DNA from: Tectiglobus sp051009975
Lineage (GTDB): Bacteria > Pseudomonadota > Alphaproteobacteria > Rhizobiales > Hyphomicrobiaceae
Reading direction: 5' to 3'
Length of the DNA: 64,000 nucleotides
NCBI GenBank assembly: GCA_051009975.1
Contig: JBPCWA010000167.1
Coordinates: 1-64,000, forward strand
In this document: positions 43,604 to 53,600 of the stretch, in pieces
Numbering within the stretch: position 1 is the stretch's first letter
Layout: every line of letters starts with the position of its first letter
The notes under the pieces: model-generated
Told to the model about the DNA's origin: nothing
Databases searched by the model: none
Seen by the model: the letters and a program-made list of their open reading frames with translations, nothing else
Program-made: the position numbers and the translations under genes

Positions 43604-44239
43604 ATGAAGCTTAATTCAAAATATTTCGACAGCATCCGCATCAAGTCCGGTGCACGAGAAGCACCAGAAACCAAGTCGGACGAGCCTAAGTGCGAGTGGC
43701 GCGGCTGTGATCGGGCAGGACAGCATCGCGCTCCCAAAGGGCGTGACCGCGAGGGCGAGTTCTATTTGTTTTGTCGCGATCACGTGCGCCAATTCAATGC
43801 GTCTTACAATTATTTCCAGGGAATGAGTGACGCCCAAGTCGAAGACTATCAAAAGGATGCGGCTTACGGTCACCGTCCAACTTGGAAAGTTGGCGAAAAT
43901 GCTTACGTCAACGGTGAGCGTCGTCCGGCGACGGACGCGGACATGGATAGGGTAAAGCAGTCGCGGGGTACTGATGCGCAAGGCTTTCACACGTGGCGGG
44001 CACGGCAGGCGCGAGATGACGCGCGGCGCCCGCAGCGCAAGCTTAAGCCCATTGAGAAGAAATCGCTGAAGGCGCTTGGTCTTGCCGAAGGTGCCGACAA
44101 GGACGAGATCAAGACCCGGTTCAAAGCCCTCGTTAAACGCCATCATCCGGATGCGAATGGTGGCGATCGTGGATCCGAGGAGAAGTTGCGCGAAATCATC
44201 CAGGCCTATAATTATCTGAAGCGAGTTGGTCTGGTTTGA
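43604..44239 (+). CDS. J-domain (DnaJ-like) protein
   Basis: 211 residues from the ATG at 43604, starting MKLNSKYFDSIRIKSG, which is the family N-terminus; the longer frame overlaps bolA. A Cys-containing segment (CEWRGCDRAGQHRAPKG, FYLFCRDHVRQFN) resembles a small zinc site. The C-terminal J domain carries the HPD tripeptide in KRHHPDANGGD at about 183-193. Unlike DnaJ, the J domain is at the C-terminus. It would activate an Hsp70 for an unknown client. It lies upstream of cobS in the conserved bolA-dnaJ-cobS-cobT order. Confidence 0.93.
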   Translation: MKLNSKYFDSIRIKSGAREAPETKSDEPKCEWRGCDRAGQHRAPKGRDREGEFYLFCRDHVRQFNASYNYFQGMSDAQVEDYQKDAAYGHRPTWKVGENAYVNGERRPATDADMDRVKQSRGTDAQGFHTWRARQARDDARRPQRKLKPIEKKSLKALGLAEGADKDEIKTRFKALVKRHHPDANGGDRGSEEKLREIIQAYNYLKRVGLV

Positions 44240-44262
44240 CGTCACCAAGCAACCAGGCATAA

Positions 44263-44304
44263 GACTGGTGTGATGAACGGTTCGACTGGTGTGATGAACG
44301 GTTC
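44263..44304. repeat. Tandem 21-nt repeat, two exact copies
   Basis: The unit beginning GACTGGTGTGATGAACGG occurs twice head to tail with no mismatch (44263-44283 and 44284-44304). It lies in the spacer between the J-domain gene and cobS. It looks recent. Confidence 0.9.
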
Positions 44305-44358
44305 GTCGGTTAGCCTACGACGCGAAAAATCAATTTAGCACTCATCCGGAAAAGAAGC

Positions 44359-45351
44359 ATGCTTGCTACCGCCCACGCTGGTGTTCCTGGTTTGCCGGAA
44401 ACAACAGTCAACGTTCGTGAGACATTCAAAATCGACAGCGACATGGAGGCTCCTGCATTCGCAGAACCTAACGAGCACGTGCCCGATGTCGACGAGGATT
44501 ATTTGTTCAATCGCGAGGTCACGCTGGCCATTCTCGCCGGCTTTAAGTTTAACCGACGCGTCATGATACAGGGCTATCACGGCACGGGAAAATCCACCCA
44601 TATAGAGCAAGTAGCATCACGGTTGAATTGGCCGTGCGTGCGCGTCAATCTCGATAGCCATGTCAGTCGCATTGACTTAGTTGGTAAGGACGCGATTGTT
44701 CTCAAAGACGGCCAACAGGTCACGGAGTTCCGCGAAGGTATATTGCCCTGGGCGATCCAAAACAACGTTGCCTTAGTGTTCGATGAGTATGACGCGGGCC
44801 GGCCGGATGTCATGTTTGTCATTCAGCGCATACTGGAGTTGTCCGGGAAGCTCACGCTGCTCGACCAATCGAAAGTCATTCGCCCCCATCCTGCATTTCG
44901 TTTGTTTTCGACCACGAATACAATCGGTCTCGGCGACACGTCAGGGCTCTACCACGGAACGCAACAAATCAATCAGGGACAAATGGACCGGTGGTCCATC
45001 GTTTGCGCGCTCAATTACCTCCCGCATGACGATGAAGCAGGCATCGTCCTCGCAAAAGTCAAGAGCTTTCAAAAGGACGGGGAGACGCGACAAGTGATCT
45101 CGAACATGGTGCGCGTCGCCGATCTCACGCGGAATTCGTTTATCAACGGAGATATTTCGACCGTTATGAGTCCGCGTACTGTTATGACCTGGGCCGAAAA
45201 CGCCGAAATCTTCAATGATATCGGGTTTGCGTTTCGCCTTACGTTCTTGAACAAGTGCGACGACCTCGAAAGGCCAGTCGTGGCGGAATTCTACCAGCGC
45301 TGCTTTGGTGAGGAGCTACCGGAAAGCGCCGCAAATATTGCGCTGAGTTAG
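44359..45351 (+). CDS. cobS: Cobaltochelatase subunit CobS
   Basis: 330 residues, AAA+ ATPase of the aerobic cobalt chelatase. Walker A is GYHGTGKS at 72-79, Walker B VALVFDEYDAGRPD, sensor FSTTNTIGLGD, and the arginine-finger region MDRWSIVCALNYLP. The N-terminal part (FKIDSDMEAPAFAEPNEHVP) is CobS-specific. With CobT and CobN it inserts cobalt into hydrogenobyrinate a,c-diamide in cobalamin synthesis. cobT follows after 36 bp. cobN is not in the window. Related CobS/CobT pairs also exist in genomes with other uses of the complex. Confidence 0.95.
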   Translation: MLATAHAGVPGLPETTVNVRETFKIDSDMEAPAFAEPNEHVPDVDEDYLFNREVTLAILAGFKFNRRVMIQGYHGTGKSTHIEQVASRLNWPCVRVNLDSHVSRIDLVGKDAIVLKDGQQVTEFREGILPWAIQNNVALVFDEYDAGRPDVMFVIQRILELSGKLTLLDQSKVIRPHPAFRLFSTTNTIGLGDTSGLYHGTQQINQGQMDRWSIVCALNYLPHDDEAGIVLAKVKSFQKDGETRQVISNMVRVADLTRNSFINGDISTVMSPRTVMTWAENAEIFNDIGFAFRLTFLNKCDDLERPVVAEFYQRCFGEELPESAANIALS

Positions 45352-45387
45352 GCGGCCTGGACTATCGCGCTACGGACCAACTGCATC

Positions 45388-47283
45388 ATGAGCACAGCAA
45401 ATAATCGCAAAGAATCTCCGACCGATCCATTCAAGCGAGCGCTGGGCTTTGCCGTGCGAGCGATAGCTTCTGACGACGAGGTTCAGGTCGGGTACGCGGC
45501 CGGCCGACCGCAGGCCGATGGCAAATCAATTCATTTGCCTGAACCTTCCCGGACCCCCTCTGCGCATGAGATTGCCGTTATGCGCGGCTGGGCGGACAGC
45601 CTCGCACTGACCGTGTCGTGCCATGATGACAAGCTTCACAATAAATTGCTACCGGGCGCTGGTCAGGCGAGATCCGTGTTCGAAGCCGTGGAACGAGCAC
45701 GGGTGGAATCGCTCGGCTGCAACCGGATGCCCGGCATGGCAAGAAACATCACTGCCAAAATCGAAGACCAATATGCCCACGGCCGCTTCACGGAAGTCCA
45801 AGACACGGCCGAAGCGCCTCTAGAGGACGCCTTGGCACTAATTGTCCGTGAACGCCTGACCGGTCTTGCCCCTCCAGACAACGCCAAGGCAGTCGTGGAT
45901 ATTTGGCGCCCTTGGGTTGAAGAGCGCGCGTCTGGTTCTTTGGATCAACTGGACAACCTCGCAAATGATCAGGAGCGGTTTGGGCGCATGGTGCGTGACA
46001 TGCTGCACATGCTCGAACTCGCCGAAGAGATGTCTGAAGGCGAGCAGCAGGACGACAGCTCTGAGCAAGAGGATCAACCGGAAGGCGGTGAGCAGTCTGA
46101 TCAAGAACAGGGAGAGGGTCGCGAGGGAGAAGAGCGCGCCAGCGAAGAGCAGACCGCCCAAGGCGAAGAGGGCGAGTTCGATGACAGCAGCGACCTGGCC
46201 GACTCTGATCAGTTCGAAATGGAGTCCGAGGGCGACGAAGCCGCCGATACTGATGAGCCCTGGCGTCCGAATTTCTCAGTACTCGATGATCCTGAGGCAT
46301 TCGGGTACAAGATTTATAATCGTGCGTTCGATGAAGAGATTGCAGCAGAAGATCTCTCGACGCCGGAAGAACTTGAGCGACTGCGCACGTTCCTCGATAA
46401 GGAATTGCGATTGCTGTCTGGCGCAGTGTCTCGTCTGGCCAACAAATTGCAACGAAAATTGCTGGCGCAGCAGAACAGGGCCTGGGATTTTGACCTAGAA
46501 GAGGGTGTCCTAGATGTTGCGCGTTTGACGCGCATCGTGATCGATCCGATGCAGCCTTTGTCCTTCAAGCGTGAGCGCGATACCACTTTCCGAGATACAG
46601 TCGTAACACTTTTGCTCGACAATTCCGGCAGCATGCGCGGCCGCCCCATAATGGTCGCTGCCACGTGTGCCGATATTCTCGCCCGCACGCTCGAACGTTG
46701 TGGCGTCAAGGTCGAGATCCTCGGCTTTACGACTCGCGCGTGGAAGGGTGGGCAATCCCGCGAAGCTTGGCTCAGCGAAGGTAAGCCATCGTCTCCCGGC
46801 CGACTAAACGACCTCAGACACATCGTCTACAAGGCTGCCGACGCTCCCTGGCGTCGCGCTAAGCGCAACCTAGCGTTGATGATGCGCGAGGGGCTCTTGA
46901 AAGAAAACATCGACGGGGAAGCGCTCGCATGGGCCCACAATCGTATTCTTGCTCGACCAGAGCAGCGCCGCATTTTAATGATGATCTCCGATGGCGCCCC
47001 GGTTGACGACTCAACGCTTTCGGTGAACTCCGGTTCGTACCTTGAGTTGCATCTGCGACAGGTCATCGAGGAGATTGAGGCACGATCACCGGTCGAGTTA
47101 TTGGCGATCGGTATCGGTCACGACGTGACGCGCTATTATCGCCGCGCCGTCACGATCACAGACCCTTCGGAATTAGCCGGTGCCATGACTGAGCAGCTTG
47201 TCGATCTGTTTGAAGAGGCCAATGTCAAATTGCCGACAGCCCGACGGGGTGCATCCTCACGACAGCGACATATGGCCAGCTGA
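45388..47283 (+). CDS. cobT: Cobaltochelatase subunit CobT
   Basis: 631 residues. The N-terminal helical domain (about 1-215) is followed by a strongly acidic, Glu/Gln-rich linker (about 216-290, for example EGEQQDDSSEQEDQPEGGEQ) and a C-terminal VWA domain. The VWA MIDAS motif is DNSGSMRGRP, and DGAPVDDSTLS supplies another metal ligand. It forms the hexameric chaperone-like complex with CobS that drives cobalt insertion by CobN. It shares an operon with cobS. The next gene's frame begins inside cobT, but its true start is after the cobT stop. Confidence 0.95.
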   Translation: MSTANNRKESPTDPFKRALGFAVRAIASDDEVQVGYAAGRPQADGKSIHLPEPSRTPSAHEIAVMRGWADSLALTVSCHDDKLHNKLLPGAGQARSVFEAVERARVESLGCNRMPGMARNITAKIEDQYAHGRFTEVQDTAEAPLEDALALIVRERLTGLAPPDNAKAVVDIWRPWVEERASGSLDQLDNLANDQERFGRMVRDMLHMLELAEEMSEGEQQDDSSEQEDQPEGGEQSDQEQGEGREGEERASEEQTAQGEEGEFDDSSDLADSDQFEMESEGDEAADTDEPWRPNFSVLDDPEAFGYKIYNRAFDEEIAAEDLSTPEELERLRTFLDKELRLLSGAVSRLANKLQRKLLAQQNRAWDFDLEEGVLDVARLTRIVIDPMQPLSFKRERDTTFRDTVVTLLLDNSGSMRGRPIMVAATCADILARTLERCGVKVEILGFTTRAWKGGQSREAWLSEGKPSSPGRLNDLRHIVYKAADAPWRRAKRNLALMMREGLLKENIDGEALAWAHNRILARPEQRRILMMISDGAPVDDSTLSVNSGSYLELHLRQVIEEIEARSPVELLAIGIGHDVTRYYRRAVTITDPSELAGAMTEQLVDLFEEANVKLPTARRGASSRQRHMAS

Positions 47284-47317
47284 GTCGAAGAGTACAGCCG
47301 GTTCAAAATGTCGCGCA

Positions 47318-48331
47318 TTGAGCTCTATCGTCCTCGCGCTCTCTATGGTGCATGCCGATCCACTAGTAGCACAGTCGTCTTCCCAGCCGACTGATATCCG
47401 GACCATTGTCGTCACCTCTCAACATATTCGGAATTTCCACCGAGATGGCCACGCACGGCCGATAGTTGGTCAACTGCGCTGGCGGGGCGGCCTGCGCCTC
47501 TCGTCCGAAGACGAGAGATTTGGCGGTTTTTCGGGACTTGAAATCGCGCCTGATGGCCAATCATTTCTAGCCGTGTCTGACGCTGGAACTTGGATCTCCG
47601 GTAACATTGCTTATAAAGAGGGCCGCCCCACGGCCATTACCGGTGCGCTATCAGGGCCCCTGAAAGCTCTCGAGAATCGGCCATTGAGGCGGTCGCGCGA
47701 TCGCGATGCAGAGGCGGTCCGCCAACTGCGTGGGTCGCTGCAAAACGGCATCGCGATTGTCGCGTTTGAGAGGAACCAGCGCATAGGTTTTTTTCCGATT
47801 CGCGATGGCGTAATCAATGGCCCGATCAAATATCTGCGGCCACCTCTCCGCCTGCCGCCGAACAAGGGTTTGGAGGCCGTAACACCGATTCGTATTCGGG
47901 GTCACAGATTTGATCTTGTCGCTTTTGCCGAGCGCGCGTTGGATCGAAACGGACATCATCGCGGGTGGATATGGAAGAACGGTCGCGGCACACCGCGAGA
48001 AGTCGCCATGACCAATCCTGGTGGATTTGATATTACTGATACGGCGAGCTTGGCAGACGGCGGACTTTTGGTTTTGGAACGACGCTATCGTCTGCTTGAA
48101 GGCGTAAAAATGCGCCTCCGACTCGTGCCTGCAATGCGGCTTGCTAGTAAAGTGCTATCCGGTAGAACGCTCATTCGGACGGACATGCGATATTACATTG
48201 ACAATATGGAAGGTTTGGCCGTTCACAGATCGCCTGCCGGCCGAACGGTTATTACCATGATTTCCGATGACAATTTCAACCCGCTTCTGCAAGACACATT
48301 ACTTCTGCAATTCGAAATGTTGGATGAGTGA
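47318..48331 (+). CDS. Secreted esterase-like-activity-of-phytase family protein
   Basis: Start unsure: a TTG at 47318 gives a signal peptide (SSIVLALSMVHADPLVAQ), and an ATG at 47345 is the alternative. The body (about 337 residues) has the family signature GGLRLSSEDERFGGFSGLEI followed by FLAVSDAGTWISG, the beta-propeller-like repeats and GFDITDTASLADGGLLVLER. The C-terminal NMEGLAVHRSPAGRTVITMISDDNFNP is also typical. The biochemical activity is not known despite the name. It follows cobT by 34 bp, probably in the same operon in this genus, and precedes rpmB convergently. Confidence 0.85.
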   Translation: MSSIVLALSMVHADPLVAQSSSQPTDIRTIVVTSQHIRNFHRDGHARPIVGQLRWRGGLRLSSEDERFGGFSGLEIAPDGQSFLAVSDAGTWISGNIAYKEGRPTAITGALSGPLKALENRPLRRSRDRDAEAVRQLRGSLQNGIAIVAFERNQRIGFFPIRDGVINGPIKYLRPPLRLPPNKGLEAVTPIRIRGHRFDLVAFAERALDRNGHHRGWIWKNGRGTPREVAMTNPGGFDITDTASLADGGLLVLERRYRLLEGVKMRLRLVPAMRLASKVLSGRTLIRTDMRYYIDNMEGLAVHRSPAGRTVITMISDDNFNPLLQDTLLLQFEMLDE

Positions 48332-48361
48332 GGCACGGGGCTTGAGTGCGGCACGGGGCTT
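48326..48361. repeat. Tandem 18-nt repeat, two copies, spanning a stop codon
   Basis: GAGTGAGGCACGGGGCTT (48326-48343) is followed directly by GAGTGCGGCACGGGGCTT (48344-48361), one mismatch. The first copy contains the stop codon of the phytase-like gene. Confidence 0.9.
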
Positions 48362-48526
48362 ATGCAGAGCCCACGCTAATCAACTAGCTGATAAGGCAGC
48401 AGCGAAACGGAACTAACGCGACGTCTTGATCCACTTCACTGACCAGCAGACCACCGCCGAAATCAATGCAACATTTCCACAAAAATGAGACGCTGCGCGA
48501 CAGGGCAAAGGCGGAATGGGTAATGG

Positions 48527-48850
48527 CTAAGTTGCTGCTTCTTCTCCGCCCGCCGCCTCGGACGAGGCACTCTCCTGCGACTTCATGATATCGCGGCGCA
48601 ATTTCCGGCATTGCGGCGATAGCTGTTCCGCTTTCGCCTTCAAAAGGAAACCGTCCAGCCCTCCGCGATGTTCGACGGTGCGCAGTGCATGTGCGCAAAC
48701 CTTCAGACGCACACGACGATTTAGGGTATCGCTGATGAGCGTTACATTGCAAAGATTGGGGCGAAACACACGTTTCGTCTTGTTCTCCGCATGACTGCGT
48801 AGCTGACCTGACATCGGGAGTTTACCTGTCAGTTCGCATTTACGTGTCAT
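48527..48850 (-). CDS. rpmB: 50S ribosomal protein L28
   Basis: 107 residues. MTRKCELTGKLPMSGQLRSHAENKTKR is split here only for description; the RVFRPNLCNVTL core and RLKVCAHALRTVEHRGGLDGFLL follow the alphaproteobacterial L28 pattern. The C-terminus has a short Ser/Glu/Ala tail. It is a component of the large ribosomal subunit. It is monocistronic and divergent from the DUF3108 gene, the usual neighbour. Confidence 0.96.
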   Translation of the reverse strand: MTRKCELTGKLPMSGQLRSHAENKTKRVFRPNLCNVTLISDTLNRRVRLKVCAHALRTVEHRGGLDGFLLKAKAEQLSPQCRKLRRDIMKSQESASSEAAGGEEAAT

Positions 48851-49236
48851 GGTTAGTCATCCCTAGAGCCGTGGACTGGCATCCCGAATTCGCATTTTCA
48901 TGAATTCGCAATCTGAGCGCTTAGGCTTGATTGCGACGCCATCAACAACCCGCACGCGCGGGGTGCGCCCGTCGATCGCGGTCACTGGTGATCGCGGCTG
49001 TATATCTCTGTCCGACGATCGCCGTCAAGATCAAACTGCGGTGAGAGTGCGGCACACGACTGAGCAGAACGCGCCAGCATGTTTGCTTTACGGCTTAGCC
49101 AATCTCATGCCCACTCAGGATGTCCGATATCGGTGGACGCGACACATGATTGACGAAAAACCGCCATAACGGGCGCCCATACTGCAAACTAAGCCAGTTC
49201 AGTGGATATTAAAAATTCAGGGGTTGCTCACGAAAT
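48851..49236. other. Divergent intergenic region between rpmB and the DUF3108 gene
   Basis: About 385 bp. An 89-codon plus-strand frame (48900-49169) has poor composition and no family resemblance. No RNA gene or clear promoter is seen. Confidence 0.4.
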
Positions 49237-50226
49237 ATGGATCAAGCGCGTTTTTCCAGCGAAACCCAGGCTCGTCAAGCCGGTGTCGCTTCGAGGTTCA
49301 CCGTATCGTGGTTCACCGTATCGTGGTTCACCGTATCGTGCTTCACAGCATCTAGATTAGCGGCATCGAGACTAGCGGCATCGAGATTCATGGCCTCGGT
49401 GGTCTCAGCGTTTGGGATCGCCGCGCTTGGGGTCGCCGCTCCTGGCATGATCAGCGCTGCTTCAGCGACCGAATGGCCAAGTAATGTTGTTGCCAGATAC
49501 GGTATCTCTTTTGCCGGGTTCGATGTGGGCACAGTGAAAATCAGTTCGGAGGTTGGGCCTGAGGGATACACTCTCGTCGGTCAGGCAAAAGTGTCTGCCG
49601 TTTTTGGTGCATTCAAGTGGCAAGCCTATTCTCGTAGCCACGGACAAGCAAGCAGCACAAAGCCGATACCAAAGAAATATGCTCTAGACTACCGCGGCAA
49701 CTCCAAACGTGGTGCGATACGGATGGCCTTCGAGAAAGGGTCAGTCGTCGCGCACAAGGCACTACCGCGAAAACCTTACTCCAAAAAGCACGCGCCACTG
49801 CGCCACGCACATCTGCAGGATGTCTACGATCCGATATCGGCGTTGATGGCCATAACGCGCGGCGTCGAGGGACGCCATCCTTGTCGCCGGCGAATTCCAA
49901 TATTCGATGGCAGACAAAGATTTGATCTGGTCTTCAAGCCAGCGGGTCGAAAACGCATTCGCGAGGCTCGCCCGAGCGGACAGCCGGAAATCGCTTATGT
50001 CTGTGAGGTGCGGTACGTTCCTATCGGCGGCCACAAGAAGAACAAGCAGACAGCGTTTATGGCAAAGAATCGAGGTATCCGCGTGGTCCTAAGATCAGTC
50101 CCAAGCGCCGATCTCTTTATTCCGCATGAAATCCGTGTGCCAACGGCCGCGGGTCTCGCAGTACTGTCTTCGAAGCACGTAACAATCACAACTTCACGGC
50201 GGCAGCGGATCGCATTGATTTATTGA
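49237..50226 (+). CDS. DUF3108 domain-containing secreted protein with a repeat-expanded N-terminus
   Basis: 329 residues from the ATG at 49237. Residues about 21-55 are seven five-residue units (FTVSW, FTVSW, FTVSC, FTASR, LAASR, LAASR, FMASV) from a 15-nt minisatellite. A hydrophobic signal-like stretch (AFGIAALGVAAPGMISAASA) follows, then the DUF3108 domain (VARYGISFAGFDVGTVKIS, QDVYDPISALMA, FDGRQRFDLVF, CEVRYVPIGGH). The function of DUF3108 is unknown; it is usually periplasmic. An internal ATG at 49390 would give a normal signal peptide and may be the functional start, leaving the repeats as leader. It is next to the helicase gene, as in relatives. Confidence 0.85.
   Translation: MDQARFSSETQARQAGVASRFTVSWFTVSWFTVSCFTASRLAASRLAASRFMASVVSAFGIAALGVAAPGMISAASATEWPSNVVARYGISFAGFDVGTVKISSEVGPEGYTLVGQAKVSAVFGAFKWQAYSRSHGQASSTKPIPKKYALDYRGNSKRGAIRMAFEKGSVVAHKALPRKPYSKKHAPLRHAHLQDVYDPISALMAITRGVEGRHPCRRRIPIFDGRQRFDLVFKPAGRKRIREARPSGQPEIAYVCEVRYVPIGGHKKNKQTAFMAKNRGIRVVLRSVPSADLFIPHEIRVPTAAGLAVLSSKHVTITTSRRQRIALIY
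49296..49400 (+). repeat. 15-nt minisatellite, seven units, in the 5' end of the DUF3108 gene
   Basis: Three exact units of GTTCACCGTATCGTG (49296-49340) are followed by diverged 15-nt units: CTTCACAGCATCTAG, ATTAGCGGCATCGAG, ACTAGCGGCATCGAG and ATTCATGGCCTCGGT. The 15-nt period keeps the reading frame and encodes pentapeptides. Confidence 0.92.
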
Positions 50227-50622
50227 CACGAGCCGCCGCGAAATACAGCGTTTGGGCTCGCTACGATACGCTTCGGAATTCCGAATGCGGCGCGTTCGGC
50301 CCACGGAGTAAAAGCGGTCGACAAGGGCACTGATTAACTGCCCTGTGCGTAAAGAGACATTTGATCCGCGGTCTGGCACTTGATCTCAGGGCGCTGGTCT
50401 GCAATGCCATCCGGGCCGGTTTGTCAGGTCGACTTGAGGTCTGGAAGGTCTGGAAGGTCTGGACAGTCAGGAAAACCAATGAAGACAACCGCAATCGGAT
50501 CAGCATACGCAAACGGTCGAGATTAAAATGCAAAGCTCAAGGCGGTGCCTCAGACGCGACTTTCGATGTCATCGGCTCCGCTCGCGCGCACACCTCGGCG
50601 CACGTGATAGAGAGAATTGACT
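50227..50622. other. Intergenic region upstream of the helicase gene
   Basis: About 395 bp, with a 9-nt triplicate repeat at 50437-50463. No supported gene. The helicase promoter presumably lies here. Confidence 0.45.
50437..50463. repeat. Tandem 9-nt repeat, three copies
   Basis: AGGTCTGGA occurs three times head to tail about 160 bp upstream of the helicase start. The same repeat class is seen at 24739. Confidence 0.9.
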
Positions 50623-53600
50623 ATGGGTTCAACCCACGCGACCCGCATACGGAACGTCACGGCAGTCCTCGGCCCGACAAACACTGGCAAGACGCACCTG
50701 GCGATTGAGCGTATGCTCGATCATGAAACCGGGGTGATTGGTCTGCCATTGCGCCTTCTTGCTCGAGAAGTCTATGACAAGATCGTCGCGCGTGTCGGAG
50801 TTGCCAAGGTTGCCCTGGTTACGGGTGAGGAAAAAATAAAGCCTGATAGCCCGCAATACTGGGTGTGCACCGTTGAGGCCATGCCACAAGATGTTTCCGC
50901 GCAATTTCTCGCCGTGGATGAAATACAACTTGCTGCAGATCCTGAGCGTGGACACGTATTCACGGACCGATTGATCAGCGCGAGAGGAGACGCCGAAACG
51001 TTGGTGCTTGGCGCATCGACGATGCGCGAAGCCATTGCCGACCTCATACCGGGCGCCAACTTTATCTCGCGCCCCCGTTTATCTAAATTGACCTATGCGG
51101 GACAAAAGAAGATCACGCGCCTACCTACCCGCTCAGCAATTGTTGCTTTCTCGGCTAGCAACGTTTACGCCATCGCCGAGCTCATCCGCAGGCAACGTGG
51201 CGGTGCAGCCGTTGTTCTAGGCGCGCTATCGCCGCGAACGCGAAATGCCCAGGTGGCCCTTTATCAATCTGGTGATGTCGACTTTCTGGTTGCGACTGAC
51301 GCGGTAGGGATGGGTCTCAATCTCGATGTCGACCACGTCGCGTTTTCGGCTATTCGAAAATTTGATGGCCAAAAACATCGAGATCTGACCCCTTCAGAGC
51401 TGGCTCAAATCGCGGGCCGCGCCGGACGACATTTAAGCGACGGCACATTTGGTGTGACGGGGGACGTTGAGCCCTTCGAAACAGATCTAATAGAGCGTCT
51501 AGAGTCACACTTATTCGAGCCAACCAAGACACTTCAGTGGCGCAATAGCGATCTCAATTTCCACTCTCTCGACGATTTGAAAGAGAGCCTGCGCATGTTG
51601 CCCAAGCATCAGCGCCTCATTCGCTCACGAACCGCCGACGATGTCGAAGCTTTGGAGCAGCTCTCCCGAGATTCAGACGTATTAGCCAAAGCGACTACGC
51701 GCGATGCGGTGACGAAGTTGTGGGATGTTTGTCAAATTCCGGATTACCGCAAGATATCATCACAGAACCATGCCGAACTGGTGGGAACCGTCTATACGTA
51801 TTTGATGAGTCCAGCGGGACGAATCGACGACGACTGGTACGCAAAACAGATCGAGTTCTCGGATCGGGTCGACGGAGACATTGACACACTGAGCAACCGC
51901 TTGGCTCACATACGAACGTGGACGTTCGTTGCCAACCGACCTGATTGGCTGGCGGATCCGCCCCATTTGCAGGAGCGAACTCGCGAAATCGAAGATAACC
52001 TTTCAGACGCTCTTCACACGCAACTGACCCAACGGTTCGTTGACAAACGAACCAGCGCCTTGATGCGTGGGTTAAAAGACAAACAGAACTTAACCGCCGA
52101 CATCGGCGAAGACGGATTGATTCGGGTGGAAAGCCACTCGGTAGGACGCCTCACGGGCTTTCGTTATATTCCGGACACGCACGGTGACGGCATCCATGGC
52201 AAGGCTGCCCGCCACGCGGCCGCGGAAGTGTTATCACGTGAATTAGCCATGCGTGCCCGGCGGGTCACAGCCGCCAAGCCCGAAGCATTCAAATTCAGCC
52301 GCGCCGCTGAGGTGTTATGGCGTGGCGACGTCATCGCGCGGCTAACTCCTGGAGACGATCCGCTCAGCCCGCACGTTGCACTCGTCGCGGACGAGCAACT
52401 TCGCGGCGCCGACCGCGAACGCGTCCTCAATCGTGTAAGGCAGTGGGTCACTGATACTATAGCCGAACGCCTGAAACCGTTGGTCGACATGGCCAAAGCC
52501 GACGACATAACGGGGCTCGCGAAGGGTATTGCGTTCCGCCTCACGGAGCAACTCGGAGTCGTTCGTCGCGAGTCTGCAGCGGATGAACTCAAAGCACTCG
52601 ATCAATCTGCACGGTCGCAATTGCGCAAATTTGGATTGCGGTTTGGTGCATTCAACGTGTTCTTTCCGGTTCTGCTAAAGCCGGCCGCAGCAGAACTTCT
52701 CCTCACGCTTTGGTGTCTCAAAAATGGAGCCGAGCAGGGGCTGGAACTTGACAACTTGCCGGAAGCCCCGCGCGCTGGATTAACTTCTGTTCCCGCTGAT
52801 CCGAATGTTCCGGATTTGTTTTACAAGGTTTATGGTTTCCACGTGTGTGGCCCGCGCGCGGTTCGCGTCGACATTCTTGAGCGCCTGGCAGATCAAATCC
52901 GTCCATTGTTGAGCTGGCGTCCGAGTAATGATGATGCGGTCCCGCCAAAAGGCGCCACCGGTTATGGTGCCTTTCTGGTAACACCCGAGATGATGTCTAT
53001 CTTGGGTTGCTCATCGAGCGAGCTTGGTGATGTCCTTAGGGCGCTTGGCTTCACTAGCGAACGCAGGACGGCGCCGGAAAAGGAAGCGAATTCGCTCGAA
53101 CATGCCGGCGCGAGCGGAAATGGGGAAACGGACCAACCCCACAGTGAGCGAGCCAACAAAAACGTGTCCTCAGAGGACACGACACGAGACGACACAACAC
53201 CAGAAGACACTCGTGTGCAAAATAGCGACAACGAGGGCGAGAGTAAGGATCAGGCAGAAGTTGACAATCAGGCAGTCCAGGCCGCGATGGGCGAACTGAC
53301 GGCAACAGCCAACCTGACAAACACGACCAAGGATAGGAACGGGACTTCTCAGGCAGACGGGAGTAGCAAGACCGACGAAGCGGAAAGGTCTAATGAGTCG
53401 GGCGAGACTGATAAGACTGACAACACAACCGAATCTGAAGGAGCAAAAAAGCCGGACGGTTCAGATCGGGAAAAAGTAACGAGCTTGGATGGTCGTGCGA
53501 ACCCGGACATTCCGATCCAGGCGAACAATGTACTGCCGATCGAGCATCCAGGCGACAATTCAGCAGACGCGGCGATGCAGGATTCCAGTGATGCCAGCAA

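Noticed and set aside
44240..44358. Cobalamin riboswitch in front of cobS
   Set aside because: The spacer is only about 120 bp and holds a 21-nt duplication; no B12-box-like element is seen.
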